Origin: Demequina gelatinilytica
Lineage (GTDB): Bacteria; Actinomycetota; Actinomycetes; Actinomycetales; Demequinaceae
DNA: 64,000 nt
Reading direction: 5' to 3'
Assembly (NCBI RefSeq): GCF_000971115.1
Contig: NZ_BBLV01000001.1
Coordinates: forward strand, 62,001 to 126,000
In this document: piece by piece, positions 50,518-61,949 of the stretch
Position numbering within the stretch: position 1 is the first letter of the stretch
Layout: each line of letters begins with the position of its first letter
The notes under the pieces: model-generated
What the model was told of the DNA's origin: nothing
The model's input: only the letters and a program-made list of their open reading frames with translations
Database searches by the model: none
Translations under genes and position numbers: made by a program

Positions 50518-51396
50518 CTAGCCCTTCACCGCCCCCGCCATGATGCCGGAGACCAGCTGGCGCCCGGCGAACATGAACAGGAGGAGCAGCGGCACCGTTG
50601 CCAGCAGGACGCCCGCGAGCACGAGCGAGTAGTCGACGAAGTAGTTCGCCTGGAGGATCGACAGCGACACGGGAAGCGTCGGGTTGCTCTTGTCGAGCAC
50701 GATGTACGGCCACATGAAGTTGTTCCAGCTGGTCACGAAGGTGAAGAGGAACAGCATCGCGGCGGCCGGGCGTGCGGCCGGCAGGCCCACATGCCAGAAC
50801 GTGCGGATCATGGAGCAGCCGTCGACGCGCGCGGCCTCGATGAGCTCGGTGGGGAGCGCCTGCGAGATGTACTGCGTCATCCAGAACACGCCGAACGCCG
50901 TCACCAGGCCCGGGATGATCACCGCGCCGACGTTGCCGGTCCACCCGAACTTCTGCATGAGGATGTACAGCGGCACGATGCCGAGCTGGACAGGGACCGC
51001 CATGGTCGCGACCACCGCGATGAGCAGCGGGCCCGAGCCCTTGAATCGCAGCTTCGCGAAGGCGTAGCCCGCGAGCGTCGAGAGGACCACGGTGGAGACC
51101 GAGACCGACGTCGACACGACGATCGAGTTCCACAGCGCCTTCCAGAAGTTCACCGCGGGGTTGTTCATGACCGTCGAGGCGTTCTCGAGGAAGTTGCCGC
51201 CCGGCCACCACGACAGGTTGGGGTCGTTGATGGTGAAGCGGTCGCCCGAGGCGATGAGGAAGGACCAGTAGAACGGGAACACCGAGGCGATGAGGAAGAT
51301 CGCCAGCGCGGCGTACGTGAACCAGCCGGGGCGCATCGTCGAGACGGCGGCCGCGCCCTTCTTGGCGCGCTTGAGGGGGTTGGCGATGGCGGTCAC
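50518..51396 (-). CDS. Carbohydrate ABC transporter permease (MalG-like)
   Basis: A 292-residue inner-membrane protein with six helices. The EAA motif reads LIEAARVDGCSMIRTFWHVG. The GTG start overlaps the stop of the preceding permease (GTGA). Together with that permease it forms the CUT1 channel for an oligosaccharide. No ATPase gene is present in the operon; a shared MsiK-type ATPase elsewhere is the usual actinobacterial solution. Confidence 0.91.
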   Translation of the reverse strand: MTAIANPLKRAKKGAAAVSTMRPGWFTYAALAIFLIASVFPFYWSFLIASGDRFTINDPNLSWWPGGNFLENASTVMNNPAVNFWKALWNSIVVSTSVSVSTVVLSTLAGYAFAKLRFKGSGPLLIAVVATMAVPVQLGIVPLYILMQKFGWTGNVGAVIIPGLVTAFGVFWMTQYISQALPTELIEAARVDGCSMIRTFWHVGLPAARPAAAMLFLFTFVTSWNNFMWPYIVLDKSNPTLPVSLSILQANYFVDYSLVLAGVLLATVPLLLLFMFAGRQLVSGIMAGAVKG

Positions 51397-52400
51397 TGGG
51401 ACACCTTCTTCCGCTTCGGCGCCTTGGCGCCGGTGTCGCTCGCGATGAAGCGCTGCGTGATCACGAAGTTGAGCAGGCCGAAGGCGACGATGATGATGAA
51501 CAGGATCCATGCGACCGCTGCGGCACGGCCGAAGTCGAAGTCGACCCAGCCCATGTTGTAGAGGTACAGCGTGATGGTCTCCCACTGGTGGTTGGAGCCG
51601 CCCTGGCCGTTCGTGTCGTACATGCGCGGCTCGTCGAAGATCTGGAGGCCGCCGATGGTCGACGTGATGATGACGAAGATCATGGTGGGGCGGATCTGGG
51701 GAAGCGTGACCGAGAAGAAGCGGCGGACGGTGCCCGCGCCGTCGATCGCGGCGGCCTCGTACAGGTCGCGCGGGATGGCCTGCATCGCGGCCAGCAGGAT
51801 GAGGGCGTTGTAGCCGGTCCAGCGGAAGTTGACCATGGTCGCGATCGCGAAGTGGCTGGGGATCACGTCGACGTGCCAGCGGATGCTGTCGATCCCGAAG
51901 TCGTTGAGCACGGAGTTGATGAGGCCGTACCGGTCGCCGAACATGTTCGAGAAGATGAGCGCGACCGCGACGGGGGCCACCACGTAGGGCAGCAGGACGC
52001 CCATGCGCCAGAAGGTCTTGGCGCGGATGTTCTTGTCGAGCATGGCCGCGATGAAGGTCGCGATGATGATCTGCGGCACGGAGGACAGCAGGAAGATCGA
52101 GAAGGTGTTGCGCAGGGAGAGCCAGAACTCGCGGTCCTGCAGCACGAACTGGAAGTTCTCGAAGCCGGTGTAGGTGCCCGTGTTGCGCACGAGGTCCCAG
52201 TCCTGGAACGAGATGACCGCGGTGTAGACGATCGGGAAGAGCCCGACGAGCGCGAAGACGATCCAGAACGGCGCGATGTAGAGGTACGGCGAGAGCTTGA
52301 CGTCGAGCCGGCCGAGCCGCTGGCGCCACGTGAGCGGCGCGCGGCGGCGCTCGTGCCCGCCGGGCGCCGGTGCCTGGGTCTGGGGGGTGGTGGTGGTCAT
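51393..52400 (-). CDS. Carbohydrate ABC transporter permease (MalF-like)
   Basis: A 335-residue CUT1 permease. After a 30-residue cytoplasmic start (MTTTTPQTQAP, then basic) come six helices; the EAA loop is LYEAAAIDGAGTVRRFFSVTLP. It is separated from the binding-protein gene by 84 bases containing a stable hairpin, which likely lowers permease expression relative to the binding protein. Confidence 0.91.
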   Translation of the reverse strand: MTTTTPQTQAPAPGGHERRRAPLTWRQRLGRLDVKLSPYLYIAPFWIVFALVGLFPIVYTAVISFQDWDLVRNTGTYTGFENFQFVLQDREFWLSLRNTFSIFLLSSVPQIIIATFIAAMLDKNIRAKTFWRMGVLLPYVVAPVAVALIFSNMFGDRYGLINSVLNDFGIDSIRWHVDVIPSHFAIATMVNFRWTGYNALILLAAMQAIPRDLYEAAAIDGAGTVRRFFSVTLPQIRPTMIFVIITSTIGGLQIFDEPRMYDTNGQGGSNHQWETITLYLYNMGWVDFDFGRAAAVAWILFIIIVAFGLLNFVITQRFIASDTGAKAPKRKKVSQ

Positions 52401-52440
52401 GAGGTGCTTCCCCTGGTGGTGATGACGGATCCGACGAAGG

Positions 52441-52474
52441 GTGCGGGCCGCCTCCCGAGGGAGACGGCCCGCAC
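52441..52474 (-). terminator. Intercistronic hairpin between binding protein and permease genes
   Basis: A 10-base stem (52441-52450 with 52465-52474) with an inner CTCCC/GGGAG pairing lies 10 bases after the binding-protein stop. It sits where sugar operons commonly have an attenuator or mRNA-stabilising stem. Confidence 0.72.
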
Positions 52475-52484
52475 CGTGGGCGTC

Positions 52485-53822
52485 TTAGCCGAGCGCCTCG
52501 ACGTCGGACTCGAACTGCGCCCAGGACTCGTCGGCGGACATGGTGCCCTCCTCGACGCGACGCAGGGCGTTCACCATGGCGTCGTTGACCTGGAAGTAGT
52601 GGGCACCCTTGTACGGGGCGACCGCCACCGCAGCGGCACGCTCGGTGAAGATCTTGCCGGTCTCCGCACCACCGAAGAAGTCGTTCGTGGCCCCCTGGAC
52701 CGCGTCGGACTCGGAGGCCTCAGGCTGGCTCGGGAACGCACCGACGTTCGCGAAGGCCTTGGCCTGCTGCTCGGGAGCCGTCAGCCAGGCGGCGAACTCG
52801 GTCGCGGCCTCGACGTTGGCACCGTTGCCGGGGACGGTCAGGTACGAGCCGCCCCAGTTGCCGCCGCCGCCCGGGAAGGCGTCCGCGATGGCCCAGTTGC
52901 CGTCGGGGGCGTTGCCCGCGATGACACCGAGCATCCAGGACGGGCACGGCATGACGGCGAAGTCGCCGTTGGCCATGCCGGCCGCCCAGTCGTCGCCCCA
53001 CTGCTGGAGGCCGGCCGAGATGCCGTCAGCGGTCGCCTGCGTCAGCGTGTCGTACATCGCCTTCACGTCGGCGTTGTCGAGCGCGATGATCGAGTCGTCG
53101 TCCGGGCTCTCGTACGGCGCCTCGAGCTGGCCGATCATGGCCTGCAGGATCGCGGGGGTCTCCTCGAAGAAGCCCTTGCCCGTGGCGTCGGAGTACTGCT
53201 TGCCGAGCGCCATGAAGTTGTCCCAGTCGCCGTCGAGCGCTGCAGCCATGGCCTCCGGCGAGGAGTCCATGCCGGCCGCGTCGATCGCGTCGACGTTGTA
53301 GCAGATCGCCTCGGGGCCGATGTCGGTGCCGTAGCCGATCAGACGGCCGTCCTTGTCGGTCGCCGCGTCGGTCTTCCACTGCAGCCAGCGGCCGTCGAGC
53401 TCGGAATTCGACAGGTCCGCGAGGAGGTCCGAGTACTGCATGGCCTCGGGCAGCCAGTCGACCTCGATCGCCTCGACGTCGGCGAGGCCGCCGGGGCCCA
53501 GCTTGGTGAAGAAGTTCTCACGGGCCGTGTTCGAGGTGTCGGCGACGTTGTAGACGATGTCGACGTTCGGGTGCAGCTCCTCGTACTCCGCGATGAGGTC
53601 GTACTGGTAGTCGCCGCCCTCGGACTCACCCGAGTAGCCGAACTGGTTGAAGGTCGCGAGGGTCAGGGTGATCTGCTCCTCCGAGGTGGAACCGCCGTCG
53701 GTCCCGCCCGCGGTGCTGGAGCTCTCCGGGTCGCTGCTGTCGCTGCAGCCCGCGAGAGCGAGTGCAAGGGTCGCGGCTCCCGCGGCGAACCCGAGGGTGG
53801 TCTTGCGTCGTGAGAGGCTCAC
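52485..53822 (-). CDS. Carbohydrate ABC transporter binding lipoprotein
   Basis: A 445-residue extracellular solute-binding protein (family 1). A signal peptide ends in LALAGC (Cys26) and is followed by a Ser/Thr/Gly linker. Conserved features include ENFFTKLGPGGLADVEAIEV near 110-130 and VPGNGANVEAATEFAAWL, the usual CUT1 lobe motif. The GTG at 53822 is supported by AAGGAG 5 bases upstream. Expressed from a promoter with twin LacI operators. The sugar cannot be named. Confidence 0.9.
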   Translation of the reverse strand: MSLSRRKTTLGFAAGAATLALALAGCSDSSDPESSSTAGGTDGGSTSEEQITLTLATFNQFGYSGESEGGDYQYDLIAEYEELHPNVDIVYNVADTSNTARENFFTKLGPGGLADVEAIEVDWLPEAMQYSDLLADLSNSELDGRWLQWKTDAATDKDGRLIGYGTDIGPEAICYNVDAIDAAGMDSSPEAMAAALDGDWDNFMALGKQYSDATGKGFFEETPAILQAMIGQLEAPYESPDDDSIIALDNADVKAMYDTLTQATADGISAGLQQWGDDWAAGMANGDFAVMPCPSWMLGVIAGNAPDGNWAIADAFPGGGGNWGGSYLTVPGNGANVEAATEFAAWLTAPEQQAKAFANVGAFPSQPEASESDAVQGATNDFFGGAETGKIFTERAAAVAVAPYKGAHYFQVNDAMVNALRRVEEGTMSADESWAQFESDVEALG

Positions 53823-53861
53823 GTTCACTCCTTTGTGTCCGTACTGCTGTGTGGTGAGCAT

Positions 53862-53890
53862 GAGAGCGCTCTCGCTGTGAGAGCGCTCTC
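53862..53890 (-). promoter_or_regulatory. Twin LacI operators of the sugar importer operon
   Basis: GAGAGCGCTCTC is a perfect 12-base palindrome and occurs twice (53862-53873, 53879-53890), centre to centre 17 bases. The CG-centred symmetry is that of LacI-family sites. Both lie just downstream of the predicted transcription start, where repressor binding would block RNA polymerase. Confidence 0.85.
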
Positions 53891-53903
53891 TCGCATCGCC
53901 ATC

Positions 53904-53932
53904 AAGGTATTGCTCCCCGCAGCGGCTGTCAA
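53904..53932 (-). promoter_or_regulatory. Promoter of the sugar importer operon
   Basis: Consensus -35 TTGACA (53927-53932), 17-base spacer, -10 TACCTT (53904-53909) on the minus strand. Predicted start near 53897, giving a leader of about 75 bases that carries the twin operators. A weaker CG-centred dyad CGAAACGTTACG lies upstream at 53964-53975. Confidence 0.75.
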
Positions 53933-54054
53933 ACCGTTTCGACCGCGGTTCGGCATTCGTGTCCGAAACGTTACGAAGCCGTGACCGGCGCGTCGCCTTC
54001 CGGTGCGGCGCGTGGCCTCTCGCCACTGAAATACCTCGTAGATATGCCTTTCCA

Positions 54055-54070
54055 TCGATGTGAACATCGA
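54055..54070. promoter_or_regulatory. Perfect 16-bp palindrome downstream of mnmA
   Basis: TCGATGT-GA-ACATCGA lies 15 bases past the mnmA stop and about 120 bases upstream of the sugar-operon -35 box. Its function is unknown. It differs from the LacI sites and from the actinobacterial SOS box. Confidence 0.5.
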
Positions 54071-54085
54071 CGTCCGGAAGAACGC

Positions 54086-55162
54086 TCAGCGCGTGATGGT
54101 GGCCTGCCCCAGGACGCGCGAGCCGCGGTAGATCACCAGCGACTGCCCCGCCGCGACACCCCGCATCGGCTCCGTGAGAGCGACGTTCACGCGCCCGTGA
54201 TCACGTTTCACGGTGGCCGCCACGGGCGCGCCATGCGCCCGCACCTGCACCTCGCACGCCGTGGGCTCCGTCGCCGGCACGTCCGGCGCGAGCCACACCT
54301 CGGCGTCGCCCACGAGCTCGCGGACGCTCAGCAGGGTCTCCGGCCCGACCGTCACCACGTTGCGTGTGGTGTCGATGCCGGTGACGTACCGCGGCGCCCC
54401 GTCCGCGGCGGGACGCGGCAGACGCAGACCCTTGCGCTGGCCCACGGTGTACGCGTAGGCGCCGCTGTGGGCGCCGACCACGGCTCCCGTCTCATCGAGG
54501 ATCTCGCCCGGCCGCTCCCCGAGCTCGCGCGCGAGGAAGCCCTGCGTGTCGCCGTCCGCGACGAAGCAGATGTCGTACGAGTCGGGCTTGTTCGACACGC
54601 CCAGGCCGCGTGCGACCGCCTCGGCGCGCACCTCCGCCTTCGACGCGGTCGCGCCGAGCGGGAACATCGCCCGGGCGAGCCGCTCGGGGCCCATCACGGC
54701 GAGCACGTAGGACTGGTCCTTCGCGAGGTCCGCGGCGCGGTGCAGCTCCCGCCCCCCGTCCGCCCGCACGTCGATGCGTGCGTAGTGGCCCGTGCACACG
54801 GCGTCGAAGCCGAGGGCGAGGCCGCGCTCGAGGAGCGTGTCGAACTTGATGTGCTCGTTGCAGCGCACGCACGGGTTCGGCGTGCGACCGGCGGCGTACT
54901 CGCTGAGGAAGTCCGCGACCACGGTGTCATGGAACTCGTCGCTGAGGTCCCACACGTAGTACGGGATGCCCAGCCTGTCGGCGGCGCGTCGCGCATCGTT
55001 CGCATCCTCGATGCTGCAGCAGCCGCGCGATCCCGAGCGGTGCTCGGCGCGGCTGCGCGACAGCGCCATGTGGACGCCGACCACATCGTGCCCGGCGTCG
55101 ACCGCGCGCGCCGCCGCCACGGCGGAGTCGACCCCGCCTGACAGGGCGGCGAGCACGCGCAT
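54086..55162 (-). CDS. mnmA: tRNA-specific 2-thiouridylase MnmA
   Basis: A 358-residue enzyme that thiolates U34 of tRNA Lys, Glu and Gln. The PP-loop ATP site [12 protein letters not shown] is at residues 5-16; the catalytic cysteines lie in NPCVRCNEH and [10 protein letters not shown]; the C-terminal beta-barrel ends [14 protein letters not shown]. The start at 55162 has GGAGG 5 bases upstream, better than the ATG at 55174. Housekeeping gene in the same orientation as ligA and gatCAB. Confidence 0.95.
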   Translation of the reverse strand: MRVLAALSGGVDSAVAAARAVDAGHDVVGVHMALSRSRAEHRSGSRGCCSIEDANDARRAADRLGIPYYVWDLSDEFHDTVVADFLSEYAAGRTPNPCVRCNEHIKFDTLLERGLALGFDAVCTGHYARIDVRADGGRELHRAADLAKDQSYVLAVMGPERLARAMFPLGATASKAEVRAEAVARGLGVSNKPDSYDICFVADGDTQGFLARELGERPGEILDETGAVVGAHSGAYAYTVGQRKGLRLPRPAADGAPRYVTGIDTTRNVVTVGPETLLSVRELVGDAEVWLAPDVPATEPTACEVQVRAHGAPVAATVKRDHGRVNVALTEPMRGVAAGQSLVIYRGSRVLGQATITR

Positions 55163-55264
55163 GGGGACCTCCAAGGAGACGGACGCGTCAAGTGTACGAG
55201 CCGCTGCCCGACACGCCTCCGCCGCCTCGGGGAGGTCCGACGGGGCGGATCCGCGGCGGGGCGG

Positions 55265-56047
55265 TCAGCGGCGGCCGATGCGGCGCTCGAGCTCCGACGC
55301 GTCCCGCGCGACCGCCTCCACGAGCCGTTCCTTCCGCTCCCGGTCCACCCGGTCCTCGGGGAACGTCACCGCGATCGCCGCGACGGGCCATCCCGCATGG
55401 TCGCGCACCGGCACGGCGACGGACGCGAGCCCCGGGGTGACATCGCCGTCCTCCTCGGCATGGCCCCGGTCCCTCGTCGCCTTCACCAGCGCCTTGAGCG
55501 CCCCGTAGCTGTGCGGTGAGCCCGCCGGGGAGCCGGCGAACGCGTCGCGCCCCGGGAACGTCGCACGGATCTGCGCATCGGGGAGGGCCGCGAGCAGCGC
55601 CCGACCGGTGGCGGTCGCGAGCGCGGGGAGCCGCACCCCGACGTCGGTGATGAGCGGCGGCCGTCGTGGGGCGCGCTCCTCCACCAGGTAGACCACGTCG
55701 CGGCCGCTCAGCACGGCGAGATGCGCGGACTCCCCCACCCGGTCCACGAGCGCCGCGAGCACCGGCGCCCCCAGCCTCGCGAGCGGCTGCTGGCGCGAGA
55801 ATCCCGAGCTGAGCTCGTACGCCGCGACCCCGAGCCCGTACCGGCCCTCCTCCGGCAGATGCACCACGTAGCCGTGGTCGATCATCGCCGCGAGCTGGCG
55901 GTACAGCGAGGCGCGCGGGATCGCGAGCGCGGCCGCGAGCGCGCCGGCGGTGACGGGGCCGCGCTGACGCGCCAGGAACGTGAGCAGCGCGAGCGCCTGG
56001 TCCACCGCCGGCGCCGCCGGACGTCCCGCGTCGCGTGTGTCAGCCAT
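55265..56047 (-). CDS. IclR-family regulator, probable hut regulator
   Basis: A 260-residue transcription factor. The winged HTH spans residues 15-75 (VDQALALLTFLARQRGPVTA; IPRASLYRQLAAMIDHGYV); the C-terminal GAF-like effector domain has GESAHLAVLSGRDVVYLVE and SVAVPVRDHAGWPVAAIAV. It diverges from hutH across 77 bases with a palindrome in the middle, so it most likely controls the histidine operon with histidine or urocanate as effector; the effector is inferred. The 102-base gap to mnmA holds nothing else I can identify. Confidence 0.88.
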   Translation of the reverse strand: MADTRDAGRPAAPAVDQALALLTFLARQRGPVTAGALAAALAIPRASLYRQLAAMIDHGYVVHLPEEGRYGLGVAAYELSSGFSRQQPLARLGAPVLAALVDRVGESAHLAVLSGRDVVYLVEERAPRRPPLITDVGVRLPALATATGRALLAALPDAQIRATFPGRDAFAGSPAGSPHSYGALKALVKATRDRGHAEEDGDVTPGLASVAVPVRDHAGWPVAAIAVTFPEDRVDRERKERLVEAVARDASELERRIGRR

Positions 56048-56054
56048 GCGTCCA

Positions 56055-56070
56055 GTCTCACATATGAGAC
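56055..56070. promoter_or_regulatory. Palindromic operator between iclR-type gene and hutH
   Basis: GTCTCA-CATA-TGAGAC is a perfect 6-base dyad, with further flanking symmetry (CCAGT ... ACTGG). It lies 7 bases from the IclR ATG and 54 bases before the hutH ATG, so one bound dimer could autoregulate and control hut. Confidence 0.7.
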
Positions 56071-56124
56071 ACGACTGGCCCGGCTCGCGCCTCGCCGCGC
56101 CCGCCCACGCAGTTCCATGGAGGC

Positions 56125-57684
56125 ATGACCCTCACCGACACCACCGTCACCGTCCGCGTCGGCTGCGAGGCCGTGTCCCTCGCGGACGTGGTCGCCGTCG
56201 CGCGGCACGATGCGCGCATCGAGATCGCGCCGGACGCGCTCGCCGCGATGGCCGAGTCCCGCGCCGTGGTCGAGGCCCTCGCGGCAGACCCCGAGCCGCA
56301 CTACGGCGTCTCCACCGGCTTCGGTGCGCTCGCCACCACGTTCATCGACCGCGACCGCCGCGCCCAGCTCCAGCTGAGCCTGGTGCGCTCCCACGCCGCC
56401 GGCTCGGGCCCCGAGGTCGAGCGCGAGGTGGTCCGCGCACTCACCCTGCTGCGGCTTTCGACGCTGCTCACCGGCCGCACCGGCGCGCGCCCCCTGGTGG
56501 CGGAGACCTACGCGGCGATGCTCAACGCGGGGATCACGCCGATCGTCCACGAGTACGGCTCGCTCGGCTGCAGCGGCGATCTTGCGCCGCTGTCCCACGT
56601 GGCGCTCGCCGCGATCGGCGAGGGCCCCGTCCGCGACGCGGCCGGCACGCCCATGAACGCGCGCCACGCGCTCGCCGCGGCCGACATCATGCCGCTGCAC
56701 CTCGAGGAGAAGGAGGGCCTCGCCCTCATCAACGGCACCGATGGGATGCTCGGCCAGCTCGCCCTCGCGCTCGCCGACCTCGACACCCTGGTGAGCACGG
56801 CGGACGTCACGGCCGCGATGAGCGTCGAGGCGCTGCTCGGCTCCGACTCGCCGTTCGCCGCGGACCTCCAGGCGCTCCGGCCCCACCCCGGCATCGCGGC
56901 GGCGGCGGAGAACATGCGTCGTGTGCTGGCAGGGTCGCCCATCGTCGCGAGCCACCAGACGCCCGAGTGCACGCGTGTCCAGGACGCCTACTCCCTGCGC
57001 TGCGCCCCGCAGGTGGCCGGCGCGGTGCGCGACACGCTCGCCCACGCCCGCACGGTCGCGGAGCGCGAGCTCGCCGCCGCGGTCGACAACCCGGTCATCA
57101 CGGTCGACGGCCGCGTGGAGTCCAACGGCTCGTTCCACGGCGCCCCGGTCGCCTACGTGCTCGACTTCCTGGGCGTCGCCGTCGCGGACCTCGCCTCCAT
57201 GGCCGAGCGCCGCATCGACCGCATGCTCGACCCCGCCCGCAGCCACGGGCTCCCGCCGTTCCTCGCGCATGAGGTGGGCGTCGACTCCGGGCTCATGATC
57301 GCGCAGTACACCGCCGCCGGCGTGGTGAGCGAGATGAAGCGCCTCGCCGCCCCCGCGACGGTCGACTCCATCCCGTCCTCCGCGATGCAGGAGGACCACG
57401 TCTCGATGGGATGGCACGCGGCGCGGAAGCTCCGCACCGCGATCGACGGGCTCGCGCGCGTGCTCGGCATCGAGCTCATGACGGCCTCCCGCGCAATCGC
57501 GCTGCGGGCGCCCCTCGCGCCCTCCGACGCGACCGGCGCCGCCGCCGCGTGCATCGTCGACGCCGCCAAGCCGGGCGCCGACCGCTTCCTCTCCCCCGAC
57601 ATCGACGATGCCGTCGCGGCCGTCCGCACCGGCGCGGTCCTCCGCGCGGTCGAGGACCGCATCGGCGCCCTCCACCACGCCTAA
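56125..57684 (+). CDS. hutH: Histidine ammonia-lyase
   Basis: A 519-residue lyase forming urocanate from histidine, first step of the Hut pathway. [11 protein letters not shown] is the N-terminal signature. The self-forming MIO cofactor normally comes from Ala-Ser-Gly; here the triad is Cys149-Ser150-Gly151 in [14 protein letters not shown]. Other active-site features ([34 protein letters not shown]) are intact. GGAGG sits 2-3 bases before the ATG, which is very close. It leads a five-gene operon. Confidence 0.94.
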   Translation: MTLTDTTVTVRVGCEAVSLADVVAVARHDARIEIAPDALAAMAESRAVVEALAADPEPHYGVSTGFGALATTFIDRDRRAQLQLSLVRSHAAGSGPEVEREVVRALTLLRLSTLLTGRTGARPLVAETYAAMLNAGITPIVHEYGSLGCSGDLAPLSHVALAAIGEGPVRDAAGTPMNARHALAAADIMPLHLEEKEGLALINGTDGMLGQLALALADLDTLVSTADVTAAMSVEALLGSDSPFAADLQALRPHPGIAAAAENMRRVLAGSPIVASHQTPECTRVQDAYSLRCAPQVAGAVRDTLAHARTVAERELAAAVDNPVITVDGRVESNGSFHGAPVAYVLDFLGVAVADLASMAERRIDRMLDPARSHGLPPFLAHEVGVDSGLMIAQYTAAGVVSEMKRLAAPATVDSIPSSAMQEDHVSMGWHAARKLRTAIDGLARVLGIELMTASRAIALRAPLAPSDATGAAAACIVDAAKPGADRFLSPDIDDAVAAVRTGAVLRAVEDRIGALHHA

Positions 57685-57694
57685 GGAGCTCCTC

Positions 57695-59385
<1,691 letters not shown>

Positions 59386-59386
<1 letters not shown>

Positions 59387-60645
59387 TGGACGCCACGGTC
59401 ACGGTGATCGACCCCGTCGCCGCGCTCGCCGAGCTCGCCCCCATCGGGGCGGACCCGGTCCGCGGCGGCTGGTCGCGCCATCTGCTCGACGACGCCGACC
59501 GCGACATGCGCGCGTGGTTCGTGCGCACCGCGGGGTCGCTCGGCCTGACCGTCGAGACGGACGCGAACGCGAACCAGTGGGCCACCTGGGCTCCCGAGGG
59601 CGCGACCGGACCCGCCGTGGCCACCGGCTCGCACCTCGACTCCGTCCCCGGCGGAGGCCCCCTCGACGGTCCGCTGGGCGTGGTCTCGGCGCTCGCCGCC
59701 GTGTCGCGGCTCATCGCGGAGGGGCACGCGCCCGCGCGGCCGCTCATGGTCGCGAACTTCGCCGAGGAGGAGGGCGCACGGTTCGGCGTGCCGTGCCTGG
59801 GCTCGCAGCTGCTCGCCGGCGACATCGGCACGGAGCGTGTCCGGCGCCTCACCGATGCCGCCGGAACGGGCTACCCCGAGGTCATGATGGCCGCGGGCTA
59901 CGACCCCACCACCATCGGCCGCGACGCTGCCCGTGTCGCGGAGATGGCGCTCTACCTCGAGCTTCACGTCGAGCAGGGCTGCCAGCTCGCTCCGCTGGGA
60001 CACCCCGTGGGCCTCGCGACGAGCATCCTCGCGCACGGCCGGTGGCGCCTCACGCTCACGGGCCGCGGCGACCATGCCGGCGCCACCGAGCTGGTGTCGC
60101 GCCACGACCCGATGCTGGTAGCGGGCGAGGCGATCCGCTCCGCGCGCGGCCACGCGCTCGGGTCCGCACCCGAGACCCGGAGCCGCGCGACCGTGGGCAA
60201 GCTCCACGTGGTCCCCGGCGGCTCCAACGCGATCGCCTCCGAGGTACGCCTGTGGCTCGACGCGCGCGCGGAGCACGATGCCGACGTCCGCGACCTGGTC
60301 GCGCGCATCGTCTCCGACGTCGAGGCGGCGGGCCTGGCCGAGGGCTGCACGGTCACCGTCGAGGAGGAGTCCTTCTCGACGCGCGTCGCGTTCGACCAGG
60401 ACCTCACGGACCGCGTCGCCGCCGCGCTCGCGCCCGGCCTGGGCGACGTGCCGCGCATCCCCACCGGCGCGGGTCACGACGCCGGCGTCCTCGCGGCGCA
60501 CCTGCCGACGGCGATGATCTTCGTGCGCAACCCCGACGGCGTGTCCCACTCCCCGCTCGAGGGCGCCGCGGAGCCGGACATCCGGACGGGCGTCGACGCG
60601 CTCACGGACGCGCTGCGGGCGCTCACCTCGGAGCGCGGCACGTGA
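59386..60645 (+). CDS. M20 hydrolase (allantoate/carbamoylase-like) in the HutG position
   Basis: A 419-residue hydrolase of the same family as allC at 40085. Metal motifs: VATGSHLDSVPGGGPLDG, ANFAEEEGARFG, YLELHVEQG, GRGDHAGATEL and PTGAGHDAGVLA. It is locked into the hut operon by TGATG with hutU and GTGA with hutF. HutF should yield N-formylglutamate, but no HutG deformylase is visible; relatives of this family can cleave N-formyl as well as N-carbamoyl amino acids. I infer that it releases formate from N-formylglutamate. Automatic annotation may call it allantoate amidohydrolase. Confidence 0.8.
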
Positions 60646-61949
60646 GGGTCGCGTGCGAGCGGCTGGTGACGCGCGACGAGGTCATCGACCACGCGGTCGT
60701 GGACCTCGACGATGCGGGACGCGTGGTCACGGTCGAGCGCGACGCCCCGGGCGCCCGCGCGGACCACCGGCTCGGCCTGGTGATCCCCGGGCTCGCCAAC
60801 ACCCACAGCCATGCCTTCCACCGCCTGCTGCGCGGGCGCACGCATGCCGGTGGCGGCGACTTCTGGCGCTGGCGCGACACGATGTACCGCGTCGCGGGCG
60901 CCATGGACCCTGACCGCATGCGCGCGGTCGCGACCGCCGTGTACTCGGAGATGGTCGCGGCGGGTTACACCGCCGTGGGCGAGTTCCACTACCTCCACCA
61001 CCGTCCCGGCGGGCTGCCGTATCCGGAGCACGCGATGGAGACGGCCCTCGCCGAGGCGGCCGAGCAGGCCGGCATCCGGCTCACGCTGCTCGACACCGTG
61101 TACCTGCGGGCCGGCTTCGGGAAGCCGCTCGAGCCCGTCCAGCTGCGATTCTCCGACGGCACGGCCGAGCGCTGGCTCGACCGCTGGAACGCGCTGCGCG
61201 CCGCCATGGCGACCGCGCACCCGGAGGTGACGTTGGGCGCGGCGATCCACTCGGTCCGCGCCGTCGCGCCGGAGGACCTGGGGCTGGTGGTGGGCGGGCT
61301 GCCCGCGCACGCGCCGCTCCACGTGCACCTGTCCGAGCAGCCGGCCGAGAACGCCGACTGCGTCACCGCGACGGGGATGACCCCCACCGTGCTGCTCGAC
61401 CTCAGCGGGGCCCTGTCCGCCCGGACCACGGTGGTGCACGCGACGCACCTCACGGATGCCGACGTCGCACGGCTGGGCGCTGCGCGGGTGTCGGTGTCGA
61501 TGTGCCCCACCACCGAGGCGGACCTGGGCGATGGTCTCGGCCACGCCAGCGAGCTCCACGCCGCGGGTGCGCGGCTCACCGTGGGATCCGACCAGAACGT
61601 GGTGATCGACCCGTTCGACGAGCTCCGCCGTCTCGAGGGCGGCGCGCGCCTCGCCTCGGGCCACCGGGGGGTGCTCCCCCTGCCGACCCTCTGGGACGCC
61701 GCCACCACGGCGGGCCATGCGTCGCTGCGCCCGGGCATGCCCGCGGGTCTCCGTCCGGGCGACGAGATCGACCTGGTCGCCCTCGCGCCGCGCTCCTCCC
61801 GCCTCGCGGGCGCCCGCCCGCACGAGCTGCTGGGCGTCGCCGCGGCCGATGACGTGATCGCGAGCGTCGTGCGCGGCAGGTACCAGGAGTCTTCCGCCCT
61901 GCGCGAGCGCGCATGGGCGGCGTTCGAGGAGGCATCGCGTGGCGAGTGA
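60642..61949 (+). CDS. hutF: Formimidoylglutamate deiminase
   Basis: A 435-residue amidohydrolase converting N-formimidoyl-glutamate to N-formylglutamate and ammonia. Motifs: [17 protein letters not shown] (metal His-x-His and the family-specific HRLLRG), [29 protein letters not shown], and [20 protein letters not shown] at 60642 overlaps the previous stop (GTGA). It is slightly short at the N-terminus relative to Pseudomonas HutF. Confidence 0.9.
   Translation: MRVACERLVTRDEVIDHAVVDLDDAGRVVTVERDAPGARADHRLGLVIPGLANTHSHAFHRLLRGRTHAGGGDFWRWRDTMYRVAGAMDPDRMRAVATAVYSEMVAAGYTAVGEFHYLHHRPGGLPYPEHAMETALAEAAEQAGIRLTLLDTVYLRAGFGKPLEPVQLRFSDGTAERWLDRWNALRAAMATAHPEVTLGAAIHSVRAVAPEDLGLVVGGLPAHAPLHVHLSEQPAENADCVTATGMTPTVLLDLSGALSARTTVVHATHLTDADVARLGAARVSVSMCPTTEADLGDGLGHASELHAAGARLTVGSDQNVVIDPFDELRRLEGGARLASGHRGVLPLPTLWDAATTAGHASLRPGMPAGLRPGDEIDLVALAPRSSRLAGARPHELLGVAAADDVIASVVRGRYQESSALRERAWAAFEEASRGE

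Noticed and set aside
54055..54070. Palindrome as an SOS (LexA) box
   Set aside because: The actinobacterial box is TCGAAC-N4-GTTCGA; the arms here are TCGATGT/ACATCGA, and no SOS gene is adjacent.
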